In this document: positions 1 through 8,902 of the stretch, piece after piece
How positions within the stretch are numbered: the stretch's first letter is position 1
Layout of the letters: each line of letters opens with the position of its first letter
NCBI GenBank assembly: GCA_030550115.1
Contig: JAUQPY010000029.1
Location: 1 to 39,541 of the forward strand
Length of the DNA: 39,541 nucleotides
From: Microcaldota archaeon
GTDB lineage: Archaea; Micrarchaeota; Micrarchaeia; Anstonellales; J096
Direction of reading: 5' to 3'
Notes under the pieces: generated by a model
Seen by the model: only the letters and a program-made list of their open reading frames with translations
Told to the model about the DNA's origin: nothing
The model's database searches: none
Translations under genes and position numbers: made by a program

Positions 1-326
1 GAGATAGTACTGTACCAAACACAATACCCCCTACATTATCAGCGATAGGATTTGTAGAGGTGCCAGAGGCCATTTGGTTTACTCTACTTCGAGCCCCTCC
101 AGGAGTATCTGCTGATAATAGTCCAGAACGATGGAGGGCCCAGAAACTCGATGAGATTTCAACTAAAATAAATAGTATTTACTACAGAATGATGATGGAT
201 AGATATTACAATTTACTTAAGGAGAATGATGCATTAAACTCAGAGCAATTCAGGAAGAATCTATATGAGATCTGGAGATACGATCCAAAAAATGTTAAGG
301 ATTTGAAAGATCTATATGACGATTGA
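1..326 (+). CDS. C-terminal end of an unknown protein, cut by the window edge
   Basis: The reading frame that ends with a stop at 324-326 stays open to the left edge (first full codon at 3), so this is the 3' end of a longer gene and not a small gene starting at the GTG at 60. About 107 residues are visible. The first part is rich in Pro, Thr and Ala. The last 60 residues are charged and probably helical, with a Tyr/Met-rich stretch (YYRMMMDRYYNLLKEN) and an acidic end. I recognise no family. It converges on the giant minus-strand gene that ends at 376, leaving 49 bases between the stops. No clear poly-T terminator is visible there. The upstream sequence would be needed to judge its size or function. 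Confidence 0.6.
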   Translation, partial: DSTVPNTIPPTLSAIGFVEVPEAIWFTLLRAPPGVSADNSPERWRAQKLDEISTKINSIYYRMMMDRYYNLLKENDALNSEQFRKNLYEIWRYDPKNVKDLKDLYDD

Positions 327-375
327 TCTATTGTGAAAGGAACTACAACTTAACTCGATTCGATGCAATTTAGAT

Positions 376-3300
376 TCATCTTTTCCTGAGTATGGCGATC
401 AATAGAACTGCGATTATTAGATGGTTCTTCTTTTTATTCTCATCATCTCCAGAATAGTCTAACGTTAATATTGGTATATTATTTTCTGGTGTGATCTCTA
501 CTAGTTCATAAATATTCGAATTTCCTTTTTTAACAATCTTCAACTTCACATCCTCTCCTTTTCTGATCCTATCGATTACGTTCAATAGTTTTTCATTATC
601 TGTTTGTTCAGAGATAAATTCTTTCAAAGAATCTCTCAGTTGATTCAGATTTCTAGGATCTTGTATAATGATCCTTTTAATATCATCATCTAACTCCTCA
701 AAGACACTTATGAATGTATCATCTCTTATCAATCCTGTAGTTATAAGCCAACTGATCTGATCAGCTGGGACTTCTTTTTTAGAGAGTTCTAATATCTTAT
801 TTACCTCTCTTTCAGATAAACCCCCTGCATACATTATAGCTCTGAATAATTCTTCAGGAATAACTCCATTATTATAGAGAATAATCAAATGGGGATCGAA
901 TTCTTTTTGCTCTTCAGATATAGCTGGATATTTTAAATACGCAAATGAGTATTTATATAAATTGAGGTAGTCTTCTATATTATTTTTATTTTCTAATACT
1001 TTCTTAGCTTGTTCCTTTGTTAATTCAATAGTTTTATCTCCAACTCTGATTGTTATTTTCTGATTTTCAGCAATTTTATTTAAATTTTCTTCGATTTGGT
1101 TATATATCTCTGATCTATTTGGTATTGTTAACATTGTTTGAACAAGATCGGGAGGAAGGTCTAGAGATTGTAAATTGCTTTTGAAATACGTCACATAAAT
1201 AATTTCTTGCATAATCGTATTGCTTTGAGAATTGGTTAACTGGATCTTTTTATCATCAATTTCTAAAATCCATCCATTCTGTTCATCATAATATATTTTC
1301 ACTTTTTTACCATTTTCCAATTCAATAACAACATCCCTATTTTCATCATAACCTATATTTTTGATTGTAATCTCTTCTAATTCTATATTCTGCCTTCTAG
1401 CAACCAATCTTATAAAATCTGCTAATGCCTTTTCTCTCTTTGTATAATCCTCTGGAATTTGATCTTTGTACTGTTCGAATATTTTTTCTAAATCCCCTAT
1501 AAAACCTAGTGTCTGTTCAACACTGCCTCTTGCGTCAAAAGAGTTAAGTTTGTAATATTCTTTTAATATAATAGCTCTATCGTAAGGATCAAGACTAACA
1601 AGTATCGATGGTAAACTACGGATTGGAGTTAGAAGATGTACTTTTGTACTGGGTCCTACCTCTTGTTGAATATCAAAAGCTTTTCTAACATCAATACTCT
1701 CACCGCTATTTAATATACTATCAAGGAATATTTTGTTAGCTAATTTCTGCCCATCTTCAGTTTGCATCTTTTCATCTTCCGTTTTCATCTTTTCTAAATA
1801 TTCTATACTTCTAGTTACACTCTGAAGTTCTTTGCGCATGTTTTCTAATTCTGATCTTAGTGACTCCATCTTCTTTTCCTCATCAGATCTCTCCAACTCA
1901 ATCTCTAATTTTTTAATTTCCTCTTTCAGTTTATCCTCTCTTTTATTTAGGAATTCTAATAACCATTTCACAATCCCCCTTCTCTGCTCTGGACGTAAGG
2001 TTTTTAACAATCCAATTGAATCGTAGTTTGTTTGTTGAGATTGTTCGCAAATATATTTGATTAATTTTGCAGCAGATTCATTATCCAAACCCCACCTTTC
2101 TTTATCTTTTACTAGTTTCATAGTTATACCATCCGATGAAAATATCACTGTATTTACTTGTAATCTATTACCTATACTCTTAGCATTTTCAAATGCAGAT
2201 AGTAATCCTTGCTCTGTTGTATGTGCTCCAGTAATTCTCTGTAATATATCAGGATTGTCATTCAGTATTAGAACCCTATTTTCTACGATTTCGATAGGTC
2301 TTTTTGTATTACCTTCTATTGTCTCAGAACGAATCTTCACAATACCATATCCAAATTCTGTAAACTTTGAAGCTACATCACTTAAATTAGCTAAAGATGA
2401 AATAATATTTTCTTCAGAAATAATAATATCTTTATATTTATTATCATCTCTTCTTACATTTATCAACAATTCTCCGGTCTGCTCATCAAATTCTGCATTT
2501 AAAAATATTACCTCGAACGATTTCATCTGACCTACTAATGCTGCAGCTCTAAACATTTCATAGAGCATAATTCTATTCTGTATTTCGTTAAGTCTCCTAT
2601 TAAACTCATTCTCGTTATCTTTTTGAGCAGATCCATCATTTTCAGTAGGATTTAGCCTTCTTGTAGCGATCCTGTTTGAGATCTCAGCTAAAGCCTTAAT
2701 ATTCTCCTGTGTTAATGATGTATCCTCTACCAATCCTAATCTCTTTGCGGCCTCAAGGGCCCTATTCAGAACATCTTTTTGGTATTCGTCCAATTCATCT
2801 ATATTCTGGACATTATTATATTGAATACCTAATATAAGGTTCAAATCATCTCTAATCTGCCTATTGTATTTCATCTCTTCAATCATTTTTCCATAATATG
2901 CACTCAGATAAGTTGTATCTAGAGGATTAGCTAACACATCTAGTACTGCTGTTTCCTCTCGATTATAACTATTTTTGTCAGAATATCTTAATTCCAGTAT
3001 ACTCCCCACAGCTAATGATGATCCTGTTGTAGCAATTACCGTGAAGAATATTGTGTTTCTCTGTGCTACTTCCCACTCACTACTAATCATCTCAAGTCCT
3101 TCAAATCTTTTACTATCTATAAGGCTACCTAACACCATCTTTATATCTCTGTCATCTGTACTTTCGTATAAACTCTGAATGGCATTATAAACATCACCAT
3201 TTTCTGATTCTAGGGCCTTTGCAATATCAATTACCATTCCAATGCTCTTATCTTCAGATACACCTAAACTCTGTGCCGAAGAGAGTAAATATGTAACTAA

Positions 3301-5604
3301 AGCACCCCAAGCATTAACAGTCTTTTTACTCCCACCTTCACCATCAACTTCTACATTAACCATTAAAGATCCTAGATTATTAAGAACCTCCTCAGATACA
3401 TATGATGTATATAAACTACTACTATTATAACTTAGAATATCCTCTTTCTTCATACCAAGTTTCCCAGCAACTTCCTCTACTTCCCCTTCTTTTAACATCC
3501 CAATACTACTTAGGTATTTGGTCATCTCTATTATCCTAGTTCTCATCATATTAACTCTCTGCTCTAATTCTTCTCTGTTTTCAATATTATCATTATTTTG
3601 CAAGGTTTCTGTTAAATCCAAATACTCCTGCAACGTTGTTTCATAATTTTCTCTGCTTATTATCTGAACACCTGCCTTCTCAAGATTCTTTTTAAAATCT
3701 TCTAATGTAATCTTACCATTCACTAACAATATCAATCCTGAATATACCAGTTGTTCTGCAACCTCTCTCTTCCTATCCTCAATACCCTCCGTTGATTCAC
3801 CTTCTAACTGTAATTGTTGATCAATACCTGATAGAGTTTTCAAGGCATTATTGTAATTTTGCTGTGCTTGCTCCACCATTCTACTATTGATACTATTTAA
3901 TGAAGCACTTTGAAATGCCTCCAGCACATATGACTCGAAGAAAGGATCTTCTGTAGCTACTCCAAGCATCATAAGATTCCAAGTATTTTCTATAACATGA
4001 TTTGATAGGAGTTCATCTACTCTACCCTCGCCTCTAAGCATTATCTCCACTAATTGATAGTGCGCCTTCATAGCATTATTAAAAGCACCGTCTATACCCT
4101 TTTTAGCATTAAATTCTTGTAAGAATTTTACATTAAAGGCATATGCGAGCTTTTCTAAAGCAGCTTCACTCCTAATCAACATATACATTAAAGGGTTTAT
4201 TTTCGAAGTTTTTCTGCTAGCCTCTTTAAGCGCCTGAATCATTTCTCTACCTAAATCTCCTGTTGCAGCTTTCATTGCTAGCTGGAAGTGCTCAATGGTT
4301 CTTAGATCCAATCCCGCATATGCTAGAAGAGTTCCTTTGGTAAAATGTTGTATTGTTAATGATAGAGCTGTTAGAAATGCACCAAAGTGTGTTATTTTCG
4401 TTTCTGTTTTTTCCTGATTTCTCTCAGTAGAATCAGTTGTTCTATCTACAACTTTCTTTGAAGCTGTTTCAATGCTCAATAAACTATTCACAAACTCATC
4501 AATTTTATTATCTACCCATAGTAATAAGTCGTTTATAAATTTAAATGGGGCGGATATAATCCCACTGATTTCATAAGCAACTCTCTTGAAACCAAATCCA
4601 CTCTGCTCTTCAAAATTTGATGTTTTTCCACTTTCTTCCTCAGCAATTGGTTGAGTAGATTCTTTCTGTTCTTGCTCAGTTGTATTCTCACTCATCAGAT
4701 CTTCTGGAACTGTAGATTCAGATCTCTTCTTATTAGTACTTTTATTAACATTCTCATTAAGAACAGCTCTATCTAGAAAATCTCCAACTTTTACCAATGC
4801 ATTAGATGTCTGCCCTACTAACACATTTGTTTTTGTGTAAGTCTCTCCGATACTCTGAACCACACTCTTCTGAGTTAGTTCCTTCTCTGCCTCATCCTGT
4901 ATTGTCATTATATTATCTGGAGCAAATCCCACATTTCCCTTGTTAGCGTACAACCCTATCCTATATGCATCATTAGGATTATATATGAACTTAGAAAAGT
5001 CTAACCAACCCAAAAATCCAGGATTCTTGGATAACCACAGTCCACCTAATCCTAACAGAGCTAAAAATAGGATCGTGAGGGCATCATTATTCTGACTACC
5101 TGAGAAGTTCAGGCCCGTGAATATATTGAATAATTTTCCTTGTGTCCTGTACCAAACTCTCCAATCTACACCACTAGGAGATGGAATCATATCCATGTTT
5201 ATGTTTGTAGGACTTCCTGCACATGGATTTAAACTTTCCCCTGGAGGAGTCATGAATTTAACCTCAAATTCTATATAAGGATTGTTTATCGAAGGATTAC
5301 TTGCTAGCTCTGCGGAGAATGGAAGTAGATAATAGTTTGCTGATCTAAACTGACCTACGTTTAGAGTAACATAACCATTATTGCCGATTTGAAAATAACA
5401 TGCCCGTTCAGTTCCATCAGATAGAGTATATCTAAATATCCCCATCATCCCCTGTGGAATATATCTTGAATTTCCATCAGTTATATTTACATAAATGGTG
5501 ATCTGATTATTGTTTATACTATAGGTTGATTCTACCCCCAGAATCTGTCTATGATCGGATATATATGAATGAGTAATAATGATTAGAAATACTATCCAGA
5601 TCAT
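376..5604 (-). CDS. Giant membrane-anchored protein of unknown function (1742 aa)
   Basis: No family is recognised. Residues 1-16 are a short hydrophobic signal-like segment (IWIVFLIIIT). Residues 20-160 look beta-rich with one cysteine pair, as in an exported domain. A transmembrane helix lies at about 171-193 (LTILFLALLGLGGLWL). A very long, mostly helical region follows, with Glu/Lys/Asn/Gln-rich stretches, weaker hydrophobic segments near 405-432 and 850-870, and a strong coiled coil near 1215-1290. The last 17 residues are a hydrophobic segment ending in RKR (LIIAVLLIAILRKR), a probable C-terminal anchor. The domain between the two anchors could face either side of the membrane. The ATG at 5604 has a TATA-like element 26-28 bases upstream, so the mRNA is probably leaderless. 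Possible roles are a cell-surface or cell-contact protein, by inference from architecture only. Confidence 0.85.
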   Translation of the reverse strand: MIWIVFLIIITHSYISDHRQILGVESTYSINNNQITIYVNITDGNSRYIPQGMMGIFRYTLSDGTERACYFQIGNNGYVTLNVGQFRSANYYLLPFSAELASNPSINNPYIEFEVKFMTPPGESLNPCAGSPTNINMDMIPSPSGVDWRVWYRTQGKLFNIFTGLNFSGSQNNDALTILFLALLGLGGLWLSKNPGFLGWLDFSKFIYNPNDAYRIGLYANKGNVGFAPDNIMTIQDEAEKELTQKSVVQSIGETYTKTNVLVGQTSNALVKVGDFLDRAVLNENVNKSTNKKRSESTVPEDLMSENTTEQEQKESTQPIAEEESGKTSNFEEQSGFGFKRVAYEISGIISAPFKFINDLLLWVDNKIDEFVNSLLSIETASKKVVDRTTDSTERNQEKTETKITHFGAFLTALSLTIQHFTKGTLLAYAGLDLRTIEHFQLAMKAATGDLGREMIQALKEASRKTSKINPLMYMLIRSEAALEKLAYAFNVKFLQEFNAKKGIDGAFNNAMKAHYQLVEIMLRGEGRVDELLSNHVIENTWNLMMLGVATEDPFFESYVLEAFQSASLNSINSRMVEQAQQNYNNALKTLSGIDQQLQLEGESTEGIEDRKREVAEQLVYSGLILLVNGKITLEDFKKNLEKAGVQIISRENYETTLQEYLDLTETLQNNDNIENREELEQRVNMMRTRIIEMTKYLSSIGMLKEGEVEEVAGKLGMKKEDILSYNSSSLYTSYVSEEVLNNLGSLMVNVEVDGEGGSKKTVNAWGALVTYLLSSAQSLGVSEDKSIGMVIDIAKALESENGDVYNAIQSLYESTDDRDIKMVLGSLIDSKRFEGLEMISSEWEVAQRNTIFFTVIATTGSSLAVGSILELRYSDKNSYNREETAVLDVLANPLDTTYLSAYYGKMIEEMKYNRQIRDDLNLILGIQYNNVQNIDELDEYQKDVLNRALEAAKRLGLVEDTSLTQENIKALAEISNRIATRRLNPTENDGSAQKDNENEFNRRLNEIQNRIMLYEMFRAAALVGQMKSFEVIFLNAEFDEQTGELLINVRRDDNKYKDIIISEENIISSLANLSDVASKFTEFGYGIVKIRSETIEGNTKRPIEIVENRVLILNDNPDILQRITGAHTTEQGLLSAFENAKSIGNRLQVNTVIFSSDGITMKLVKDKERWGLDNESAAKLIKYICEQSQQTNYDSIGLLKTLRPEQRRGIVKWLLEFLNKREDKLKEEIKKLEIELERSDEEKKMESLRSELENMRKELQSVTRSIEYLEKMKTEDEKMQTEDGQKLANKIFLDSILNSGESIDVRKAFDIQQEVGPSTKVHLLTPIRSLPSILVSLDPYDRAIILKEYYKLNSFDARGSVEQTLGFIGDLEKIFEQYKDQIPEDYTKREKALADFIRLVARRQNIELEEITIKNIGYDENRDVVIELENGKKVKIYYDEQNGWILEIDDKKIQLTNSQSNTIMQEIIYVTYFKSNLQSLDLPPDLVQTMLTIPNRSEIYNQIEENLNKIAENQKITIRVGDKTIELTKEQAKKVLENKNNIEDYLNLYKYSFAYLKYPAISEEQKEFDPHLIILYNNGVIPEELFRAIMYAGGLSEREVNKILELSKKEVPADQISWLITTGLIRDDTFISVFEELDDDIKRIIIQDPRNLNQLRDSLKEFISEQTDNEKLLNVIDRIRKGEDVKLKIVKKGNSNIYELVEITPENNIPILTLDYSGDDENKKKNHLIIAVLLIAILRKR

Positions 5605-5623
5605 AGATAATAAATTTATATTT

Positions 5624-5636
5624 GTTTTTTTAAAGC
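5624..5636. promoter_or_regulatory. Shared TATA element between the giant gene and dph6
   Basis: GTTTTTTTAAAGC reads as GCTTTAAAAAAAC on the other strand. Its TTTAAA core lies about 24 bases before the dph6 ATG (5655) and about 28 bases before the giant-gene ATG (5604). It is the best TATA candidate on both strands in this 50-base gap, so one element may serve two leaderless genes. Confidence 0.55.
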
Positions 5637-5654
5637 TATCTATCTAACTAAACT

Positions 5655-6284
5655 ATGAAGCTAGCAGCACTATATAGTGGTGGTAAAGATAGTCATCTAG
5701 CTACATCCATATATTTTGATCAAATTGAATACTTAGTAACGATAATCCCAAAGAGCAGATTTCCTTATATGTATCATCCGATTAATCTACATATTCTTGA
5801 CAGACATGCTCAGAGTATGGGTAAGGAGATTCTAAAATTTGAACAGGAGAGTGAGGATGAACTCGAGATACTAAAGGAGGCTATGGCTGAATTGAAATCA
5901 CATGGTGTTACAGGGATTGTTACTGGTGCTATAGCTAGCAATTATCAATACTCAAGAATCCTTAGATTAGCTGAACAATTTAATCTAAAGGTGATTGCAC
6001 CATTATGGCATATTGATATAGATGATTATCTGAGACTCTATAGAGATTATGGATTAAAGGCTATTATCGTTGGTGTGTATGCGTATCCTTTGGACGATTC
6101 GTACCTATTGAGAGAATATGATAGAGAATTGGCGTATTATTTTAACACAATCTCGATAAATCCGTATGGGGAGGGAGGAGAGTTCGAGACCTTTGTATAT
6201 CAGAGTAATATAATGCCAAGAGTAGAATTTAGGATTAATAGAATTGAGGGGAAGAATAATTCTTGGACAGCATATTTAGAATAG
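5655..6284 (+). CDS. dph6: Diphthine--ammonia ligase (Dph6 family)
   Basis: This ATP-pyrophosphatase-fold enzyme catalyses the last step of diphthamide synthesis: ATP-dependent amidation of diphthine on elongation factor 2. The PP-loop motif SGGKDS sits at residues 8-13. The family's C-terminal signature GEGGEFETFVYQ is present near residues 172-183. At 209 residues it has the usual length of the archaeal single-domain form. The ATG at 5655 is about 24 bases after a TATA core with no Shine-Dalgarno site, consistent with a leaderless message. The next gene is elongation factor 1A, which has its own TATA box, so the two are probably separate units. The assignment is firm at family level. A general ATP-PPase annotation is the only alternative. 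Confidence 0.9.
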   Translation: MKLAALYSGGKDSHLATSIYFDQIEYLVTIIPKSRFPYMYHPINLHILDRHAQSMGKEILKFEQESEDELEILKEAMAELKSHGVTGIVTGAIASNYQYSRILRLAEQFNLKVIAPLWHIDIDDYLRLYRDYGLKAIIVGVYAYPLDDSYLLREYDRELAYYFNTISINPYGEGGEFETFVYQSNIMPRVEFRINRIEGKNNSWTAYLE

Positions 6285-6298
6285 TTTTAAAAATATAT
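6284..6298 (+). promoter_or_regulatory. TATA box of the aEF1A–S10–ppa unit
   Basis: GTTTTAAAAATATAT starts at the dph6 stop codon. Its core is about 25 bases before a predicted start site near 6314. A GGTGA Shine-Dalgarno site (6317-6321) follows before the aEF1A ATG. Confidence 0.6.
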
Positions 6299-6326
6299 TT
6301 GATCTTAATATAAAGCGGTGAATACT

Positions 6327-7598
6327 ATGGCTAGAAAAGAACACCTTAATATAGTGTTTGTAGGACACGTAGATGCAGGTAAGAGTACTACTGTAGGAAG
6401 AATTCTGTATGAGACTGGTAAGGTACCAGAGCAGATAATAGCCAAGCTAAGAGAAGAAGCACAGAGATTGGGTAAGGCTACATTCGAGTTTGCTTATGTG
6501 ATGGATAGGATGAAAGAGGAGAGAGAAAGAGGAGTTACTATAGATATATCCCACCAGGAATTCGAGACTAATAAGTATTTCTTCACCATCATAGATGCTC
6601 CTGGTCACAAGGATTTCGTTAAGAATATGATTACTGGAGCTTCACAAGCTGATGGAGCTGTTCTAGTTGTGTCCGCAAAGGATGGTGTTCAGCCTCAGAC
6701 AATTGAGCATGCAGCTCTTCTGAAGGTTCTGGGAATCAACCAATTAATAGTTCTTATTTCAAAGATGGATGCAGTTAATTATGATAAGGCTACATATGAG
6801 AAGGTTAAGACTGATGTACAGAATCTGCTAAAGAAATTTGCTTACAAAAATGTAGAGCAGATCCACATCATCCCAGCATCTTCATATTTTGGAGATAATC
6901 TGGTTAAAAAGTCTGATAAGATGCCTTGGTATACTGGACCTACTCTGTTTGAAGCTCTAGATACATTCACACCTCCTAAGAAACCTACTGACAAACCATT
7001 CAGGATGCCTATTCAGGATGTATACAATATTCAGGGATTTGGTGTGGTTGTAGTTGGTAAGATGGAGGCTGGTGTTCTTAAACCAGGTATGAAAGCTGTT
7101 ATAAACCCTGGTAACTTTGTAGTTGAAGTTAAGAAAATTGAAACTCATCACCAGGAGTTACCAGAGGCAGTGCCTGGAGATAACATAGGAGTTAATGTAA
7201 AAGGTATAGAAAAGAACCAGGTAAAGAGAGGATATGTACTAGGAGATGTAAACAATCCACCAACAGTAGTAAAATCCTTTAAAGCTCAGATCGCAGTATT
7301 GAATCACCCTAGTGCCATAGGAGTCGGTTATACCCCTGTATTCCATGCACATACCACACACTTCCCTGCTAAGATAGTTGAGATAATAAGCAAGCTAGAC
7401 CCTAAGACTGGTCAGCCTATGAATGAGAAAGTTGAGTTCCTGAAGAATGGAGATGTGGCAATCGTAAAGATAGAGCCCCTGAAACCAGTGGTTATAGAGA
7501 AGGCTCTAGACTATCCAGCTCTAGGTAGATTTGCAATAAGAGATATGAATCAGACAGTTGCAGCAGGTATTGTGATAGATGTAGAGAAAGCACAGTGA
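6327..7598 (+). CDS. tuf: Translation elongation factor aEF1A (EF-Tu/EF-1-alpha family)
   Basis: This GTPase delivers aminoacyl-tRNA to the ribosome. GTPase motifs are clear: GHVDAGKST (G1), the ERERGVTID switch, DAPGHKD (G3), and a G4 motif that reads SKMD where EF1A normally has NKMD. Domains 2 and 3 follow and the end is complete (423 residues). I chose the ATG at 6327 over the in-frame GTG at 6318. The ATG gives the usual N terminus (MARKEHLNIV) and has GGTGA six bases upstream, whereas the GTG lies inside that Shine-Dalgarno site. S10 follows four bases after the stop and pyrophosphatase overlaps S10, so the three form one unit. The tuf–S10 neighbourhood is common in archaea. The Asn-to-Ser change in G4 is the only oddity. 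Confidence 0.97.
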   Translation: MARKEHLNIVFVGHVDAGKSTTVGRILYETGKVPEQIIAKLREEAQRLGKATFEFAYVMDRMKEERERGVTIDISHQEFETNKYFFTIIDAPGHKDFVKNMITGASQADGAVLVVSAKDGVQPQTIEHAALLKVLGINQLIVLISKMDAVNYDKATYEKVKTDVQNLLKKFAYKNVEQIHIIPASSYFGDNLVKKSDKMPWYTGPTLFEALDTFTPPKKPTDKPFRMPIQDVYNIQGFGVVVVGKMEAGVLKPGMKAVINPGNFVVEVKKIETHHQELPEAVPGDNIGVNVKGIEKNQVKRGYVLGDVNNPPTVVKSFKAQIAVLNHPSAIGVGYTPVFHAHTTHFPAKIVEIISKLDPKTGQPMNEKVEFLKNGDVAIVKIEPLKPVVIEKALDYPALGRFAIRDMNQTVAAGIVIDVEKAQ

Positions 7599-7602
7599 TG
7601 AT

Positions 7603-7923
7603 ATGGCTAGTAAGATATGGATAAAAATTGAATCAGAGAACCTTGATAGTATAAAAGAGGTAGAAACTCAAATAAAACAGCTGACACAGATGTATAATCT
7701 AGAGTTGAATGGCCCAATTCCTCTGCCAATCAAAGAGTTAAAAGTAACTGTTAGAAGAACTCCATGTGGGGATGGTTCTGATACATATGAGACATGGAGG
7801 AAAAGAATATATAAGCGAATTATCATAGTTAAAGGGGAGGATAAGGATATAAGAAATGTACTGAAAATGAAAGTACCTACTGATATCAGTATAAAGGTAA
7901 AGCTATTACCGGTGAGCTCATGA
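7603..7923 (+). CDS. rps10: 30S ribosomal protein S10
   Basis: This small-subunit head protein has 106 residues, the normal archaeal length. The N-terminal KIWIKIESENLDSIKEVE strand-helix is typical. So are the central GPIPLPIKELKVTVRRTPCGDGSDTYETW-like loop region (residues about 39-68) and the final strand. It starts four bases after the aEF1A stop and its last codons overlap the pyrophosphatase start (ATGA at 7920), so it is translated from the tuf message. Confidence 0.96.
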   Translation: MASKIWIKIESENLDSIKEVETQIKQLTQMYNLELNGPIPLPIKELKVTVRRTPCGDGSDTYETWRKRIYKRIIIVKGEDKDIRNVLKMKVPTDISIKVKLLPVSS

Positions 7924-8447
7924 ATCTCTGGAGAGACATCCCTCCAGGAACTCCCGATAAGGCAAATATTGTTATAGAGATCCCTAGAGGTAGTAGAAAT
8001 AAGTATGAATATAATCGAGAGACTGGAGTAATAGAACTTGATAGAGTATTGTTCTCCTCAATGCACTATCCTACAGATTATGGTTTCATCCCACAGACAT
8101 ACTATGACGATGATGACCCTATAGATGCTTTATTTTTCTCTCCATTCTTCTCAGTAACCTACCCAGGAGTAGTAGTGAGAGGAAGATTGATAGGAGGATT
8201 CAGAATGGAGGATGAGAAGGGTGTAGATGATAAGTTAATATTTGTACCTCATGAAAAAGTGTTTCCTCATCAGAAGAGAGCTACCTTAGAGCATCTGCCA
8301 GATTCATTAAAAGAGGAGATCAAGTACTTCTTTAGCAGATACAAAGATCTGGAGAATAAGAAGGCTGAGTTCAAAGGATGGATTGATCTGGAGCAGGCTA
8401 CACAGATATTCAATAGAGCAGTACAACTATACAAGGAAAGGTTCTAA
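7920..8447 (+). CDS. ppa: Soluble inorganic pyrophosphatase (family I)
   Basis: This cytoplasmic enzyme hydrolyses pyrophosphate to phosphate and pulls biosynthetic reactions forward. Family I landmarks are present: EIPRGSRNKYEY near residue 21, DYGFIPQT near 56, the metal-binding cluster DDDDPIDAL (usually DGDPLD; here the Gly is Asp), MEDEKGVDDK near 103, and YKDLE near the C terminus. Its 175 residues match the family. The start overlaps the S10 stop by four bases. The last 21 bases overlap, on the opposite strand, the tail of a decayed glycosyltransferase. It is co-transcribed with aEF1A and S10. Confidence 0.96.
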   Translation: MNLWRDIPPGTPDKANIVIEIPRGSRNKYEYNRETGVIELDRVLFSSMHYPTDYGFIPQTYYDDDDPIDALFFSPFFSVTYPGVVVRGRLIGGFRMEDEKGVDDKLIFVPHEKVFPHQKRATLEHLPDSLKEEIKYFFSRYKDLENKKAEFKGWIDLEQATQIFNRAVQLYKERF

Positions 8448-8870
8448 TCTGATTTTCAGCTCTTTTAATCTATTTTTATAATATTCTCCATCTATATTAA
8501 ATCGATTTCGGAAAATTTCTCTGGCAGTTCTATAATCGTTATCTGAGATTGATCTTATTATGTTTACCCAATTCTCCAGAGTATCCTCCTGAACTATCCA
8601 TTCTTCTGGTAGTTCATCAGCTAGTCCTATGTTTTTGTAACACACACATGGCAGATGAGCACTTAAACCCTCAACAATTACATATTCAATAGCTCCTCTA
8701 TCTGCTGGATGTAGTAACATCTTAGAATTTTTCAGCAGATTGAATTTTGTATCCTTCATTAGGATTAACAACTGATTTAATATTATAGTATTTCTTGCTC
8801 ATTTATCTACGTTTCTGAATACCAGTTCCAATCTCTTGATAGGATGAGCCATAGTTGTTATATACAACCT
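8427..8870 (-). pseudogene. Decayed group 1 glycosyltransferase (C-terminal remnant)
   Basis: The open part (8427-8771) encodes only the last ~110 residues of a GT-B glycosyltransferase. It includes a stretch like the donor-binding region (LLHPADRGAIEYVIVEGLSA) followed by the usual helical tail. In the same frame, upstream of a TGA at 8799-8801, is MAHPIKRLELVFRNVDK, which resembles the K-R-L-D-L-L-I segment that opens the second Rossmann domain in this family. The two pieces are only about 30 residues apart, where the intact glycosyltransferase in this window has about 60. No N-terminal domain is present: the TAG at 8871-8873 and then the RFC gene block it. An internal deletion plus a stop codon is the simplest reading. 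A small surviving protein starting at the ATG at 8759 or the TTG at 8771 cannot be excluded. Confidence 0.6.
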
Positions 8871-8902
8871 CTAATTTTGTATACTAATGTGATAGATGGA
8901 AT

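Noticed and set aside
327-375. A terminator between the converging left-edge gene and the giant gene
   Set aside because: The 49 bases contain no convincing run of T on either strand and no clear hairpin, so I do not call one.
1832-3430. Several plus-strand open frames of 60-160 codons inside the giant gene, rich in Ser, Leu and Phe
   Set aside because: They lie antisense to a long, well-formed gene with its own promoter and have compositions expected from the complement of Glu/Lys/Asn-rich coding sequence.
8772-8902. A possible small RNA (C/D box-like GATGA) in the gap before rfcS
   Set aside because: No matching D box or terminal stem was found, and the stretch is better explained as the N-terminal part of the decayed glycosyltransferase remnant.
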